Origin: Lucinisca nassula
Lineage: Eukaryota; Mollusca; Bivalvia; Lucinida; Lucinidae
Assembly: GCA_963580285.1 (NCBI GenBank)
Contig: OY757020.1
Span: 98,521,497 to 98,585,496 of the forward strand
Length of the DNA stretch: 64,000 nucleotides
Direction of reading: 5' to 3'
The position numbers were made by a program, and so were the translations under genes. Shown piece after piece: positions 1 to 14,399 of the stretch (positions are counted from its first letter, which is position 1; the number at the start of each line of letters is the position of its first letter). The notes beneath the pieces are model-generated. The model was given only the letters and a program-made list of their open reading frames with translations. It made no database searches and was not told the DNA's origin.

Positions 1-2510
1 TCATGTAGCTATGTTTAATAGACTGTTCCCAGCATGGACACTTTTTGTAGCTTTGTTTAATAGAATTATCCCACCAAGGACACTTTCTGTAGCCATTTTT
101 AACTGACTGTTCCAACCAAGGACACTTCATGTAGCTATGTTTAATAGACTGTTCCCAGCATGGACATTTTTTGTAGCTATGTTTAATAGGCTGTTTCCAG
201 CACTGACACTTCTGTATATATGTTTAATAGACTGTTTCCAACAAGGACTCTTTCTATACGTATGTTTAATAAACTGTTCCCACCAAGGACACTTTCTGTA
301 GCTATGTTTAATAGAATGTCCCCACCAAGGACACTTTCTGTAGCCGTTTTTAACAGACTGTTCCCACCAAGGACACTTCATGTAGCTATGTTTAATAGAC
401 TGCTCCCAGCATGGACACTTTTTGTAGCTATGTTTAATAGAATGTTCCCACCAAGGACACTTTCTGAAGCCATTTTTAACAGATTGTTCCCACCAAGGAC
501 ACTTCATGTAGCTATGTTTAATAGACTGTTCCCAGCATGGACACTTTTTGTAGCTATGTTAAATAGGCTGTTTTCAGCACGGACACTTCTGTGTATATGT
601 TTAATAGACTGTTTCCAACAAGGACTCTTTCTATACGTATGTTTAATAAACTGTTCCCACCAAGGACACTTTCTGTAGCTATGTTTAATAGAATGTCCCC
701 ACCAAGGACACTTTCTGTAGCCGTTTTTAACAGACTGTTCCCACAAAGGATACTTCATGTAGCAATGTTTAATAGACTGTTCCCAACATGGACACTTTTT
801 GTAGCTATGTTTAATAGGCTGTTTCCAGCACGGACACATCTGTTCATATGTATAATAGACTGTTTCCAACAAGGACTCTTTCTATACGTATGTTTAATAA
901 ACTGTTACCACCAAGGACACTTTCTGTAGCTATGTTTAATAGAATGTCCCCACCAAGGACACTTTCTGTAGCCGTTTTTAACAGACTGTTCCCACCAAGG
1001 ACACTTCATGTAGCTATGTTTAATAGAATGTTCCCAGCATGGACACTTTTTGTAGCTATGTTTAATAGAATGTTCCCACCAAGGACACTTTCTGTAGCCA
1101 TTTTTAACAGACTGTTCCCACCAAGGACACTTCATGTAGCTATGTTTAATAGACTGTTCCCAGCATGGACACTTTTTGTAGCTATGTTTAATAGGCTGTT
1201 TCCAGTACGGACACTTCTGTATATATGTTTAATAGACTGTTTCCAACAAGGACTCTTTCTATACGTATGTTTAATAAACTGTTCCCACCAAGGACACTTT
1301 CTGTAGCTATGTTTAATAGAATGTCCCCACCAAGGACACTTTCTGTAGCCGTTTTTAACAGACTGTTCCCACCAAGGACACTTCATGTAGCTATGTTTAA
1401 TAGACTGTTCCCAGCATGGACACTTTTTGTAGCTATGTTTAATAGGCTGTTTCCAGCACGGACACTTCTGTATATATGTTTAATAGACTGTTTCCAACAA
1501 GGACTCTTTCTATACGTATGTTTAATAAACTGTTCCCACCAAGGACACATTCTGTAGCTATGTTTAATAGAATGTCCCCACCAAGGACACTTTCTGTAGC
1601 CGTTTTTAACAGACTGTTCCCGCAAAGGACACTTCTTGTAGCTACGTTTAATAGACTGTTCCCAGTATGGACACTTTTTGTAGCTATGTTTAATAGGCTG
1701 TTTCCAGCACGGACACTTCTGTTTATATGTTTAATAGACTGTTTCCAACAAGGACTCTTTCTATACGTATGTTTAATAACCTGTTCCCACCAAGGACACT
1801 TTCTGTAGCTATGTTTAATAGAATGTCCCCACCAAGGACACTTTCTGTAGCCGTTTTTAACAGACTGTTCCCACCAAGGACACTTCATGTAGCTATGTTT
1901 AATAGAATGTTCCCAGCATGGACACTTTTTGTAGCTATGTTTAATAGGCTGTTTCCAACAAGGACTCTTTCTATACGTATGTTTAATAATTTGTTCCCAC
2001 CAAGGACACTTTCTGTAGCTATGTTTAATAGAATGTCCCCACCAAGGACACTTTCTGTAGCCATTTTTAACAGACTGTTCCCACCAAGGACACTTCATGT
2101 AGCTATGTTTAATAGACTGCTCCCAGCATGGACACTTTTTGTAGCTATGTTTAATAGAATGTTCCCACCAAGGACACTTTCTGAAGCCATTTTTAACAGA
2201 TTGTTCCAACCAAGGACACTTCATGTAGCTATGTTTAATAGACTGTTCCCAGCATGGACACTTTTTGTAGCTATGTTAAATAGGCTGTTTTCAGCACGGA
2301 CACTTCTGTGTATATGTTTAATAGACTGTTTCCAACAAGGACTCTTTCTATACGTATGTTTAATAAACTGTTCCCACCAAGGACACTTTCTGTAGCTATG
2401 TTTAATAGAATGTCCCCACCAAGGACACTTTCTGTAGCCGTTTTTAACAGACTGTTCCCACAAAGGATACTTCATGTAGCAATGTTTAATAGACTGTTCC
2501 CAGCATGGAC
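1..2510 (+). repeat. Segmental duplication inside left array, copy A (shift 6,361 bp)
   Basis: This segment is nearly identical to 6,362-8,871, monomer by monomer, including rare private variants such as TAACTGACTGTTCCAACC near 112 and 6,473 and a TTTCAGCACGG marker. The match breaks near 2,510 / 8,871, where one copy has a shortened CACTTTGTAGC monomer. It represents duplication of many monomers at once, as expected from unequal exchange or rolling-circle reinsertion. Confidence 0.9.
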
Positions 2511-3689
2511 ACTTTGTAGCTATGTTTAATAGACTGTTTCCAGCACGGACACTTCTGTATATATGTTTAATAGACTGTTTCCAACAAGGAGTCTTTCTAT
2601 ACGTATGTTTAATAAACTGTTCCCACCAAGGACACTTTCTGTAGCTATGTTTAATAGAATGTCCCCACCAAGGACACTTTCTGTAGCCGTTTTTAACAGA
2701 CTGTTCCCACCAAGGACACTTCATGTAGCTATGTGTAATAGAATGTTCCCAGCATGGACACTTTTTGTAGCTATGTTTAATAGAATGTTTCCACCAAGGA
2801 CACTTTCTGTAGCCATTTTTAACAGACTGTTCCCACCAAGGACACTTCATGTAGCTATGTTTAATAGACTGTTCCCAGCATGGACACTTTTTGTAGCTAT
2901 GTTTAATAGGCTGTTTCCAGTACGGACACTTCTGTATATATGTTTAATAGACTGTTTCCAACAAGGACTCTTTCTATACGTATGTTTAATAAACTGTACC
3001 CACCAAGGACACTTTCTGTAGCTATGTTTAATAGAATGTCCCCACCAAGGACACTTTCTGTAGCCGTTTTTAACAGACTGTTCCCACCAAGGACACTTCA
3101 TGTAGCTATGTTTAATAGACTGTTCCCAGCATGGACACTTTTTGTAGCTATGTTTAATAGGCTGTTTCCAGCACGGACACTTCTGTATATATGTTTAATA
3201 GACTGTTTCCAACAAGGACTCTTTCTATACGTATGTTTAATAAACTGCTCCCACCAAGGACACTTTTTGTAGCTATGTTTAATAGAATGTCCCCACCAAG
3301 GACACTTTCTGTAGCCGTTTTTAACAGACTGTTCCCACTAAGGACACTTCTTGTAGCTATGTTTAATAGACTGTTCCCAGTATGGACACTTTTTGTAGCT
3401 ATGTTTAATAGTCTGTTTCTAGCACGGACACTTCTGTTTATATGTTTAATAGACTGTTGCCAACAAGGACTCTTTCTATACGTATGTTTAATAACCTGTT
3501 ACCACCAAGGACACTTTCTGTAGCTATGTTTAATAGAATGTCCCCACCAAGGACACTTTCTGTAGCCGTTTTTAACAGATTGTTCCCACCAAGGACACTT
3601 CATGTAGCTATGTTTAATAGACTGTTTCCAGCATGGACACTTTTTGTAGCTATGTTTAATAGGCTGTTTCCAGCACGGACAATTCTGTA

Positions 3690-5050
3690 TATATGTTTAA
3701 TAGACTGTTCCCACCAAGGACACTTCATGTAGCTATGTTTAATAGATTGTTCCCAGCATGGACACTTTTTGTAGCTATGTTTTATAGGCTGTTTCCAGCA
3801 CGGACACTTCTGTATATATGTTTAATAGACTGTTTCCAACAAGGACTCTTTCTATACGTATGTTTAATAAACTGTTCCCACCAAGGACACTTTCTGTAGC
3901 TATGTTTAATAGAATGTCCCCACCAAGGACACTTTCTGTAGCCGTTTTTAACATACTGTTCCCACCAAGGACACTTCTTGTAGCTATGTTTAATAGAATG
4001 TTCCCAGCATGGACACTTTTTGTAGCTATGTTTAATAGAATGTTCCCCCCAAGGACACTTTCTGTAGCCGTTTTTAACAGACTGTTCCCACAAAGGTCAC
4101 TTCATGTAGCTATGTTTAATAGACTGTTCCCAGCATGGACACTTTTTGTAGCTATGTTTAATAGGCTGTTTCCACCACGGACACTTCTGTATATATGTTT
4201 AATAGACTGTTTCCAACAAGGACTCTTTCTATACGTATGTTTAATAAACTGTTCCCACCAAGGACACTTTCTGTAGCTATGTTTAATAGAATGTCCCCAC
4301 CAAGGACACTTTCTGTAGCCGTTTTTAACAGACTGTTCCCACAAAGGATACTTCATGTAGCAATGTTTAATAGACTGTTCCCAGCATGGACACTTTTTGT
4401 AGCTATGTTTAATAGGCTGTTTCCAGCACGGACAATTCTGTATATATGTTTAATAGACTGTTCCCACCAAGGACACTTCATGTAGCTATGTTTAATAGAT
4501 TGTTCCCAGCATGGACACTTTTTGTAGCTATGTTTTATAGGCTGTTTCCAGCACGGACACTTCTGTATATATGTTTAATAGACTGTTTCCAACAAGGACT
4601 CTTTCTATACGTATGTTTAATAAACTGTTCCCACCAAGGACACTTTCTGTAGCTATGTTTAATAGAATGTCCCCACCAAGGACACTTTCTGTAGCCGTTT
4701 TTAACATACTGTTCCCACCAAGGACACTTCTTGTAGCTATGTTTAATAGAATGTTCCCAGCATGGACACTTTTTGTAGCTATGTTTAATAGAATGTTCCC
4801 CCCAAGGACACTTTCTGTAGCCGTTTTTAACAGACTGTTCCCACAAAGGTCACTTCATGTAGCTATGTTTAATAGACTGTTCCCAGCATGGACACTTTTT
4901 GTAGCTATGTTTAATAGGCTGTTTCCACCACGGACACTTCTGTATATATGTTTAATAGACTGTTTCCAACAAGGACTCTTTCTATACGTATGTTTAATAA
5001 ACTGTTCCCACCAAGGACACTTTCTGTAGCTATGTTTAATAGAATGTCCC
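3690..5050 (+). repeat. Tandem duplication of a 753-bp block in the left array
   Basis: The block starting near 3,690 is repeated from about 4,443 with a 753-bp offset (18 monomers minus 3 bp). Both copies carry the rare ATGTTTTATAGGC, TTTTTAACATACTG, CCCCCCAAGG and CAAAGGTCACTT variants. Confidence 0.85.
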
Positions 5051-6361
5051 CACCAAGAACACTTTCTGTAGCCGTTTTTAACAGACTGTTCCCACCAAGG
5101 ACACTTCATGTAGCTATGCTTAATAGACTGCTCCCAGCATGGACACTTTTTGTAGCTATGTTTAATGGAATGTTCCCACCAAGGACACTTTCTGAAGCCA
5201 TTTTTAACAGATTGTTCCCACGAAGGACACTTCATGTAGCTATGTTTAATAGACTGTTCCCAGCATGGACACTTTTTGTAGCTATGTTAAATACACTGTT
5301 TCCAGCACGGACACTTATGTGTATATGTTTAATAGACTGTTTCCAACAAGGACTCTTTCTATACGCATGTTTAATAAACTGTTCCCACCAAGGACACTTT
5401 CTATAGCTATGTTTAATAGAATGTCCCCACCAAGGACACTTTCTGTAGCCGTTTTTAACAGACTGTTCCCACAATGGACACTTCATGTAGCTATGTTTAA
5501 TAGACTGTTCCCAGCATGGACACTTTTTGTAGCTATGTTTAATAGGCTGTTTCCAGTACGGACACTTCTGTATATATGTTTAATAGACTGTTTCCAACAA
5601 GGACTCTTTCTATACGTATGTTTAATAAACTGTTCCCACAAAGGACACTCTCTGTAGCTTTGTTTAATAGAATGTCCCCACCAAGGACACTTTCTGTAGC
5701 CGTTTTTAACAGACTGTTCCCACCAAGGACACTGCATGTAGCTATGTTTAATAGACTGTTCCCAGCATGGACACTTTTTGTAGTTATGTTAACTAGGCTG
5801 TTTCCAGCACGGACACTTCTGTATATATGTTTTATAGACTGTTTCCAACAAGGACTCTTTCTATACGTATGTTTAATAAACTGTTCCCACCAAGGACACT
5901 TTCTGTAGCTATGTTTAATAGAATGTCCCCACCGAGAACACTTTCTGTAGCCGTTTTTAACAGACTGTTCCCACAAAGGACACTTCATGTAGCTATGTTT
6001 AATAGACTGTTCCCAGCATGGACACTTTTTGTAGCTTTGTTTAATAGGTTGTTTCCAGCACGGACACTTCTGTATATATGTTTAATAGACTGTTTCTAAC
6101 AAGGACTTTTTCTATACTTATGTTTAATAAACTGTTCCCACCAAGGACACTTTCTGTAGCTATGCTTAATAGAATGTCCCCACCAAGGACACTTTCTGTA
6201 GCCGTTTTTAACAGACTGTTCCCACCAAGGACACTTCATGTAGCTATGTTTAATAGAATGTTCCCAGCATGGACACTTTTTGTAGCAATGTTTAATAGAA
6301 TGTTCCCACCAAGGACACTTTCTGTAGCCATTTTTAACAGGCTGTTCCCACCAAGGACACT

Positions 6362-8871
6362 TCATGTAGCTATGTTTAATAGACTGTTCCCAGCATGGAC
6401 ACTTTTTGTAGCTATGTTTAATAGAATAATCCCACCAAGGACACTTTCTGTAGCCATTTTTAACTGACTGTTCCAACCAAGGACACTTCATGTAGCTATG
6501 TTTAATAGACTGTTCCCAGCATGGACATTTTTTGTAGCTATGTTTAATAGGCTGTTTCCAGCACTGACACTTCTGTATATATGTTTAATAGACTGTTTCC
6601 AACAAGGACTCTTTCTATACGTATGTTTAATAAACTGTTCCCACCAAGGACACTTTCTGTAGCTATGTTTAATAGAATGTCCCCACCAAGGACACTTTCT
6701 GTAGCCGTTTTTAACAGACTGTTCCCACCAAGGACACTTCATGTAGCTATGTTTAATAGACTGCTCCCAGCATGGACACTTTTTGTAGCTATGTTTAATA
6801 GAATGTTCCCACCAAGGACACTTTCTGAAGCCATTTTTAACAGATTGTTCCCACCAAGGACACTTCATGTAGCTATGTTTAATAGACTGTTCCCAGCATG
6901 GACACTTTTTGTAGCTATGTTAAATAGGCTGTTTTCAGCACGGACACTTCTGTGTATATGTTTAATAGACTGTTTCCAACAAGGACTCTTTCTATACCTA
7001 TGTTTAATAAACTGTTCCCACCAAGGACACTTTCTGTAGCTATGTTTAATAGAATGTCCCCACCAAGGACACTTTCTGTAGCCGTTTTTAACAGACTGTT
7101 CCCACAAAGGATACTTCATGTAGCAATGTTTAATAGACTGTTCCCAGCATGGACACTTTTTGTAGCTATGTTTAATAGGCTGTTTCCAGCACGGACACTT
7201 CTGTTCATATGTATAATAGACTGTTTCCAACAAGGACTCTTTCTATACGTATGTTTAATATACTGTTCCCACCAAGGACACTTTCTGTAGCTATGTTTAA
7301 TACAATGTCCCCACCAAGGACACTTTCTGTAGCCGTTTTTAACAGACTGTTCCCACCAAGGACACTTCATGTAGCTATGTTTAATAGAATGTTCCCAGCA
7401 TGGACACTTTTTGTAGCTATGTTTAATAGAATGTTCCCACCAAGGACACTTTCTGTAGCCATTTTTAACAGACTGTTCCCACCAAGGACACTTCATGTAG
7501 CTATGTTTAATAGACTGTTCCCAGCATGGACACTTTTTGTAGCTATGTTTAATAGGCTGTTTCCAGTACGGACACTTCTGTATATATGTTTAATAGACTG
7601 TTTCCAACAAGGACTCTTTCTATACGTATGTTTAATAAACTGTTCCCACCAAGGACACTTTCTGTAGCTATGTTTAATAGAATGTCCCCACCAAGGACAC
7701 TTTCTGTAGCCGTTTTTAACAGACTGTTCCCACCAAGGACACTTCATGTAGCTATGTTTAATAGACTGTTCCCAGCATGGACACTTTTTGTAGCTATGTT
7801 TAATAGGCTGTTTCCAGCACGGACACTTCTGTATATATGTTTAATAGACTGTTTCCAACAAGGACTCTTTCTATACGTATGTTTAATAAACTGTTCCCAC
7901 CAAGGACACATTCTGTAGCTATGTTTAATAGAATGTCCCCACCAAGGACACTTTCTGTAGCCGTTTTTAACAGACTGTTCCCGCAAAGGACACTTCTTGT
8001 AGCTATGTTTAATAGACTGTTCCCAGTATGGACACTTTTTGTAGCTATGTTTAATAGGCTGTTTCCAGCACGGACACTTCTGTTTATATGTTTAATAGAC
8101 TGTTTCCAACAAGGACTCTTTCTATACGTATGTTTAATAACCTGTTCCCACCAAGGACACTTTCTGTAGCTATGTTTAATAGAATGTCCCCACCAAGGAC
8201 ACTTTCTGTAGCCGTTTTTAACAGACTGTTCCCACCAAGGACACTTCATGTAGCTATGTTTAATAGAATGTTCCCAGCAGGGACACTTTTTGTAGCTATG
8301 TTTAATAGGCTGTTTCCAACAAGGACTCTTTCTATACGTATGTTTAATAATTTGTTCCCACCAAGGACACTTTCTGTAGCTATGTTTAATAGAATGTCCC
8401 CACCAAGGACACTTTCTGTAGCCATTTTTAACAGACTGTTCCCACCAAGGACACTTCATGTAGCTATGTTTAATAGACTGCTCCCAGCATGGACACTTTT
8501 TGTAGCTATGTTTAATAGAATGTTCCCACCAAGGACACTTTCTGAAGCCATTTTTAACAGATTGTTCCAACCAAGGACACTTCATGTAGCTATGTTTAAT
8601 AGACTGTTCCCAGCATGGACACTTTTTGTAGCTATGTTAAATAGGCTGTTTTCAGCACGGACACTTCTGTGTATATGTTTAATAGACTGTTTCCAACAAG
8701 GACTCTTTCTATACGTATGTTTAATAAACTGTTCCCACCAAGGACACTTTCTGTAGCTATGTTTAATAGAATGTCCCCACCAAGGACACTTTCTGTAGCC
8801 GTTTTTAACAGACTGTTCCCACAAAGGATACTTCATGTAGCTATGTTTAATAGACTGTTCCCAGCATGGAC
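6362..8871 (+). repeat. Segmental duplication inside left array, copy B (shift 6,361 bp)
   Basis: Partner of 1-2,510. Only scattered point differences are visible (for example AGAATAATCCC here against AGAATTATCCC in copy A, and CAGCAGGG at 8,275 against CAGCATGG), so the duplication is young relative to divergence between monomer types. Confidence 0.9.
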
Positions 8872-10947
8872 ACTTTTTGTAGCTATGTTTAATAGAATGT
8901 TCCCACCAAGGACACTTTCTGTAGCCATTTTTAACAGACTGTTCCCACCAAGGACACTTCATGTAGCTATGTTTAATAGACTGTTCCCAGCATGGACACT
9001 TTTTGTAGCTATGTTTAATAGGCTGTTTCCAGTACGGACACTTCTGTATATATGTTTAATAGACTGTTTCCAACAAGGACTCTTTCTATACGTATGTTTA
9101 ATAAACTGTTCCCACCAAGGACACTTTCTGTAGCTATGTTTAATAGAATGTCCCCACCAAGGACACTTTCTGTAGCCGTTTTTAACAGACTGTTCCCACT
9201 AAGGACACTTCTTGTAGCTATGTTTAATAGACTGTTCCCAGCATGGACACTTTTTGTAGCTATGTTTAATAGGCTGTTTCTAGCACGGACACTTCTGTTT
9301 ATATGTTAAATAGACTGTTGCCAACAAGGACTCTTTCTATACGTATGTTTAATAACCTGTTCCCACCAAGGACACTTTCTGTAGCTATGTTCAATAGAAT
9401 GTCCCCACCAAGGACACTTTCTGTAGCCGTTTTTAACAGACTGTTCCCACCAAGGACACTTCATGTAGCTATGTTTAATAGACTGTTTCCAGCATGGACA
9501 CTTTTTGTAGCTATGTTTAATAGGCTGTTTCCAGCACGGACAATTCTGTACATATGTTTAATAGACTGTTCCCACCAAGGACACTTCATGTAGCTATGTT
9601 TAATAGATTGTTCCCAGCATGGACACTTTTTGTAGCTATGTTTAATAGGCTGTTTCCAGCACGGACACTTCTGTATATATGTTTAATAGACTGTTTCCAA
9701 CAAGGACTCTTTCTATACGTATGTTTAATAAACTGTTCCCACCAAGCAAACTTTCTGTAGCTATGTTTAATAGAATGTCCCCACCAAGGACACTTTCTGT
9801 AGCCGTTTTTAACATACTGTTCCCACCAAGGACACTTCTTGTAGCTATGTTTAATAGAATGTTCCCAGCATGGACACTTTTTGTAGCTATGTTTAATAGA
9901 ATGTTCCCCCCAAGGACACTTTCTGTAGCCGTTTTTAACAGACTGTTCCCACAAAGGTCACTTCATGTAGCTATGTTTAATAGACTGTTCCCAGCATGGA
10001 CACTTTTTGTAGCTATGTTTAATAGGCTGTTTCCACCACGGACACTTCTGTATATATGTTTAATAGACTGTTTCCAACAAGGACTCTTTCTATACGTATG
10101 TTTAATAAACTGTTAGCCACCAAGGACACTCTCTGTAGCTATGTTTAATAGAATGTCCCCACCAAGGACACTTTCTGTAGCCGTTTTTAACAGACTGTCC
10201 CCACCAAGGACACTTCATGTAGCTATGTTTAATAGACTGTTCCCAGCATGGACACTTTTTGTAGCTATTTTTAATTGGCTTTTTCCAGCACGGACACTTC
10301 TGTATATATGTTTAATAGACTGTTTCCAACAAGGACTCTTTCTATACGTATGTTTAATAAACTGTTCCCACCAAGGACATTTTCTGTAGCTATGTTTAAT
10401 AGAATGTCCCCACCAAGGACACTTTCTGTAGCCGTTTTTAACAGACTGTTCCCCCCAAGGACACTTCATGTAGCTATGTTTAATAGAAAGTTCCCAGCAT
10501 GGACACTTTTTGTAGCTATGTTTAATAGAATGTTCCCACCAAGGACACTTTCTGTAGCCATTTTTAACAGACTGTTCCCACAAAAGACACTTCATGTAGC
10601 TATGTTATTAGACTATTCCCAGCATGGACACATTTTGTAGCTATGTTTAATAGGCTGTTTCCAGCACGGACACTTCTTTATATATGTTTAATAGACTGTT
10701 TCCAACAAGGACTCTTTCTATACGTATGTTTAATAAACTGTTCCCACCAAGGACACTTTCTGTAGCTATGTTCAATAGAATGTCCCCACCAAGGACTCTT
10801 TCTGTAGCCGTTTTTAACAGACTGTTCCCACCAAGGACACTTCATGTTGCTATGTTTAATAGACTGTTCCCAGCATGGACACCTTTTGTAGCTATGTTTA
10901 ATAGGCTGTTTCCAGCTAGGACACTTCTGAATATATGTTTAATAGAC

Positions 10948-13458
10948 TATTTCCAACAAGGACTCTTTCTATACGTATGTTTAATAAACTGTTCCCACCA
11001 AAGACACTTTCTGTAGCTATGTTTAATAGAATGTCCCCACCAAGGACACTTTCTGTAGCCGTTTTTAACAGACTGTTCCCACCAAGGACACTTCATGTAG
11101 CTATGTTTAATAGAATGTTCCCAGCAGGGACACTTTTTGTAGCTATGTTTAATAGGCTGTTTCCAACAAGGACTCTTTCTATACGTATGTTTAATAATTT
11201 GTTCCCACCAAGGACACTTTCTGTAGCTATGTTTAATAGAATGTCCCCACCAAGGACACTTTCTGTAGCCATTTTTAACAGACTGTTCCCACCAAGGACA
11301 CTTCGTGTAGCTATGTTTAATAGACTGCTCCCAGCATGGACACTTTTTGTAGCTATGTTTAATAGAATGTTCCCACCAAGGACACTTTCTGAAGCCATTT
11401 TTAACAGATTGTTCCAACCAAGGACACTTCATGTAGCTATGTTTAATAGACTGTTCCCAGCATGGACACTTTTTGTAGCTATGTTAAATAGGCTGTTTTC
11501 AGCACGGACACTTCTGTGTATATGTTTAATAGACTGTTTCCAACAAGGACTCTTTCTATACGTATGTTTAATAAACTGTTCCCACCAAGGACACTTTCTG
11601 TAGCTATGTTTAATAGAATGTCCCCACCAAGGACACTTTCTGTAGCCGTTTTTAACAGACTGTTCCCACAAAGGATACTTCATGTAGCTATGTTTAATAG
11701 ACTGTTCCCAGCATGGACACTTTGTAGCTATGTTTAATAGACTGTTTCCAGCACGGACACTTCTGTATATATGTTTAATAGACTGTTTCCAACAAGGACT
11801 CTTTCTATACGTATGTTTAATAAACTGTTCCCACCAAGGACACTTTCTGTAGCTATGTTTAATAGAATGTCCCCACCAAGGACACTTTCTGTAGCCGTTT
11901 TTAACAGACTGTTCCCACCAAGGACACTTCATGTAGCTATGTGTAATAGAATGTTCCCAGCATGGACACTTTTTGTAGCTATGTTTAATAGAATGTTCCC
12001 ACCAAGGACACTTTCTGTAGCCATTTTTAACAGACTGTTCCCACCAAGGACACTTCATGTAGCTATGTTTAATAGACTGTTCCCAGCATGGACACTTTTT
12101 GTAGCTATGTTTAATAGGCTGTTTCCAGTACGGACACTTCTGTATATATGTTTAATAGACTGTTTCCAACAAGGACTCTTTCTATACGTATGTTTAATAA
12201 ACTGTTCCCACCAAGGACACTTTCTGTAGCTATGTTTAATAGAATGTCCCCACCAAGGACACTTTCTGTAGCCGTTTTTAACAGACTGTTCCCACCAAGG
12301 ACACTTCATGTAGCTATGTTTAATAGACTGTTCCCAGCATGGACACTTTTTGTAGCTATGTTTAATAGGCTGTTTCCAGCACGGACACTTCTGTATATAT
12401 GTTTAATAGACTGTTTCCAACAAGGACTCTTTCTATACGTATGTTTAATAAACTGTTCCCACCAAGGACACTTTTTGTAGCTATGTTTAATAGAATGTCC
12501 CCACCAAGGACACTTTCTGTAGCCGTTTTTAACAGACTGTTCCCACTAAGGACACTTCTTGTAGCTATGTTTAATAGACTGTTCCCAGCATGGACACTTT
12601 TTGTAGCTATGTTTAATAGGCTGTTTCTAGCACGGACACTTCTGTTTATATGTTAAATAGACTGTTGCCAACAAGGACTCTTTCTATACGTATGTTTAAT
12701 AACCTGTTCCCACCAAGGACACTTTCTGTAGCTATGTTTAATAGAATGTCCCCACCAAGGACACTTTCTGTAGCCGTTTTCAACAGACTGTTCCCACCAA
12801 GGACACTTCATGTAGCTATGTTTAATAGACTGTTTCCAGCATGGACACTTTTTGTAGCTATGTTTAATAGGCTGTTTCCAGCACGGACAATTCTGTACAT
12901 ATGTTTAATAGACTGTTCCCACCAAGGACACTTCATGTAGCTATGTTTAATAGATTGTTCCCAGCATGGACACTTTTTGTAGCTATGTTTAATAGGCTGT
13001 TTCCAGCACGGACACTTCTGTATATATGTTTAATAGACTGTTTCCAACAAGGACTCTTTCTATACGTATGTTTAATAAACTGTTCCCACCAAGGACACTT
13101 TCTGTAGCTATGTTTAATAGAATGTCCCCACCAAGGACACTTTCTGTAGCCGTTTTTAACATACTGTTCCCACCAAGGACACTTCTTGTAGCTATGTTTA
13201 ATAGAATGTTCCCAGCATGGACATTTTTTGAAGCTATGTTTAATAGAATGTTCCCCCCAAGGACACTTTCTGTAGCCGTTTTTAACAGACTGTTCCCACA
13301 AAGGTCACTTCATGTAGCTATGTTTAATAGACTGTTCCCAGCATGGACACTTTTTGTAGCTATGTTTAATAGGCTGTTCCCACCACGGACACTTCTGTAT
13401 ATATGTTTAATAGACTGTTTCCAACAAGGACTCTTTCTATACGTATGTTTAATAAACT
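10948..13458 (+). repeat. Segmental duplication of 1,740-4,250 (shift 9,208 bp)
   Basis: The order of monomer variants repeats that of 1,740-4,250 with a constant offset of 9,208 bp, including the truncated CACTTTGTAGC monomer at 2,508 / 11,716 and the GTGTAATAGAATG variant at 2,734 / 11,942. It overlaps the 3,347-bp duplication described separately, so the array grew by nested events. Confidence 0.85.
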
Positions 13459-14350
13459 GTTAGCCACCAAGGACACTCTCTGTAGCTATGTTTAATAGAA
13501 TGTCCCCACCAAGGACACTTTCTGTAGCCGTTTTTAACAGACTGTCCCCACCAAGGACACTTCATGTAGCTATGTTTAATAGACTGTTCCCAGCATGGAC
13601 ACTTTTTGTAGCTATTTTTAATTGGCTTTTTCCGGCACGGACACTTCTGTATATATGTTTAATAGACTGTTTCCAACAAGGACTCTTTCTATACGTATGT
13701 TTAATAAACTGTTCCCACCAAGGACATTTTCTGTAGCTATGTTTAATAGAATGTCCCCACCAAGGACACTTTCTGTAGCCGTTTTTAACAGACTGTTCCC
13801 CCCAAGGACACTTCATGTAGCTATGTTTAATAGAAAGTTCCCAGCATGGACACTTTTTGTAGCTATGTTTAATAGAATGTTCCCACCAAGGACACTTTCT
13901 GTAGCCATTTTTAACAGACTGTTCCCACAAAAGACACTTCATGTAGCTATGTTATTAGACTATTCCCAGCATGGACACATTTTGTAGCTATGTTTAATAG
14001 GCTGTTTCCAGCACGGACACTTCTTTATATATGTTTAATAGACTGTTTCCAACAAGGACTCTTTCTATACGTATGTTTAATAAACTGTTCCCACCAAGGA
14101 CACTTTCTGTAGCTATGTTCAATAGAATGTCCCCACCAAGGACTCTTTCTGTAGCCGTTTTTAACAGACTGTTCCCACCAAGGACACTTCATGTTGCTAT
14201 GTTTAATAGACTGTTCCCAGCATGGACACCTTTTGTAGCTATGTTTAATAGGCTGTTTCCAGCTAGGACACTTCTGAATATATGTTTAATAGACTATTTC
14301 CAACAAGGACTCTTTCTATACGTATGTTTAATAAACTGTTCCCACCAAAG
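12399..14350 (+). repeat. Segmental duplication of 9,052-11,003 (shift 3,347 bp)
   Basis: Shared private variants at constant offset 3,347 bp include the GTTAGCCACC insertion monomer at 10,112 / 13,459, the ATTTTTAATTGGC monomer at 10,267 / 13,614, the shortened ATGTTATTAGAC monomer at 10,602 / 13,949, and CCAGCTAGG at 10,912 / 14,259. Confidence 0.88.
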
Positions 14351-14399
14351 ACACTTTCTGTAGCTATGTTTAATAGAATGTCCCCACCAAGGACACTTT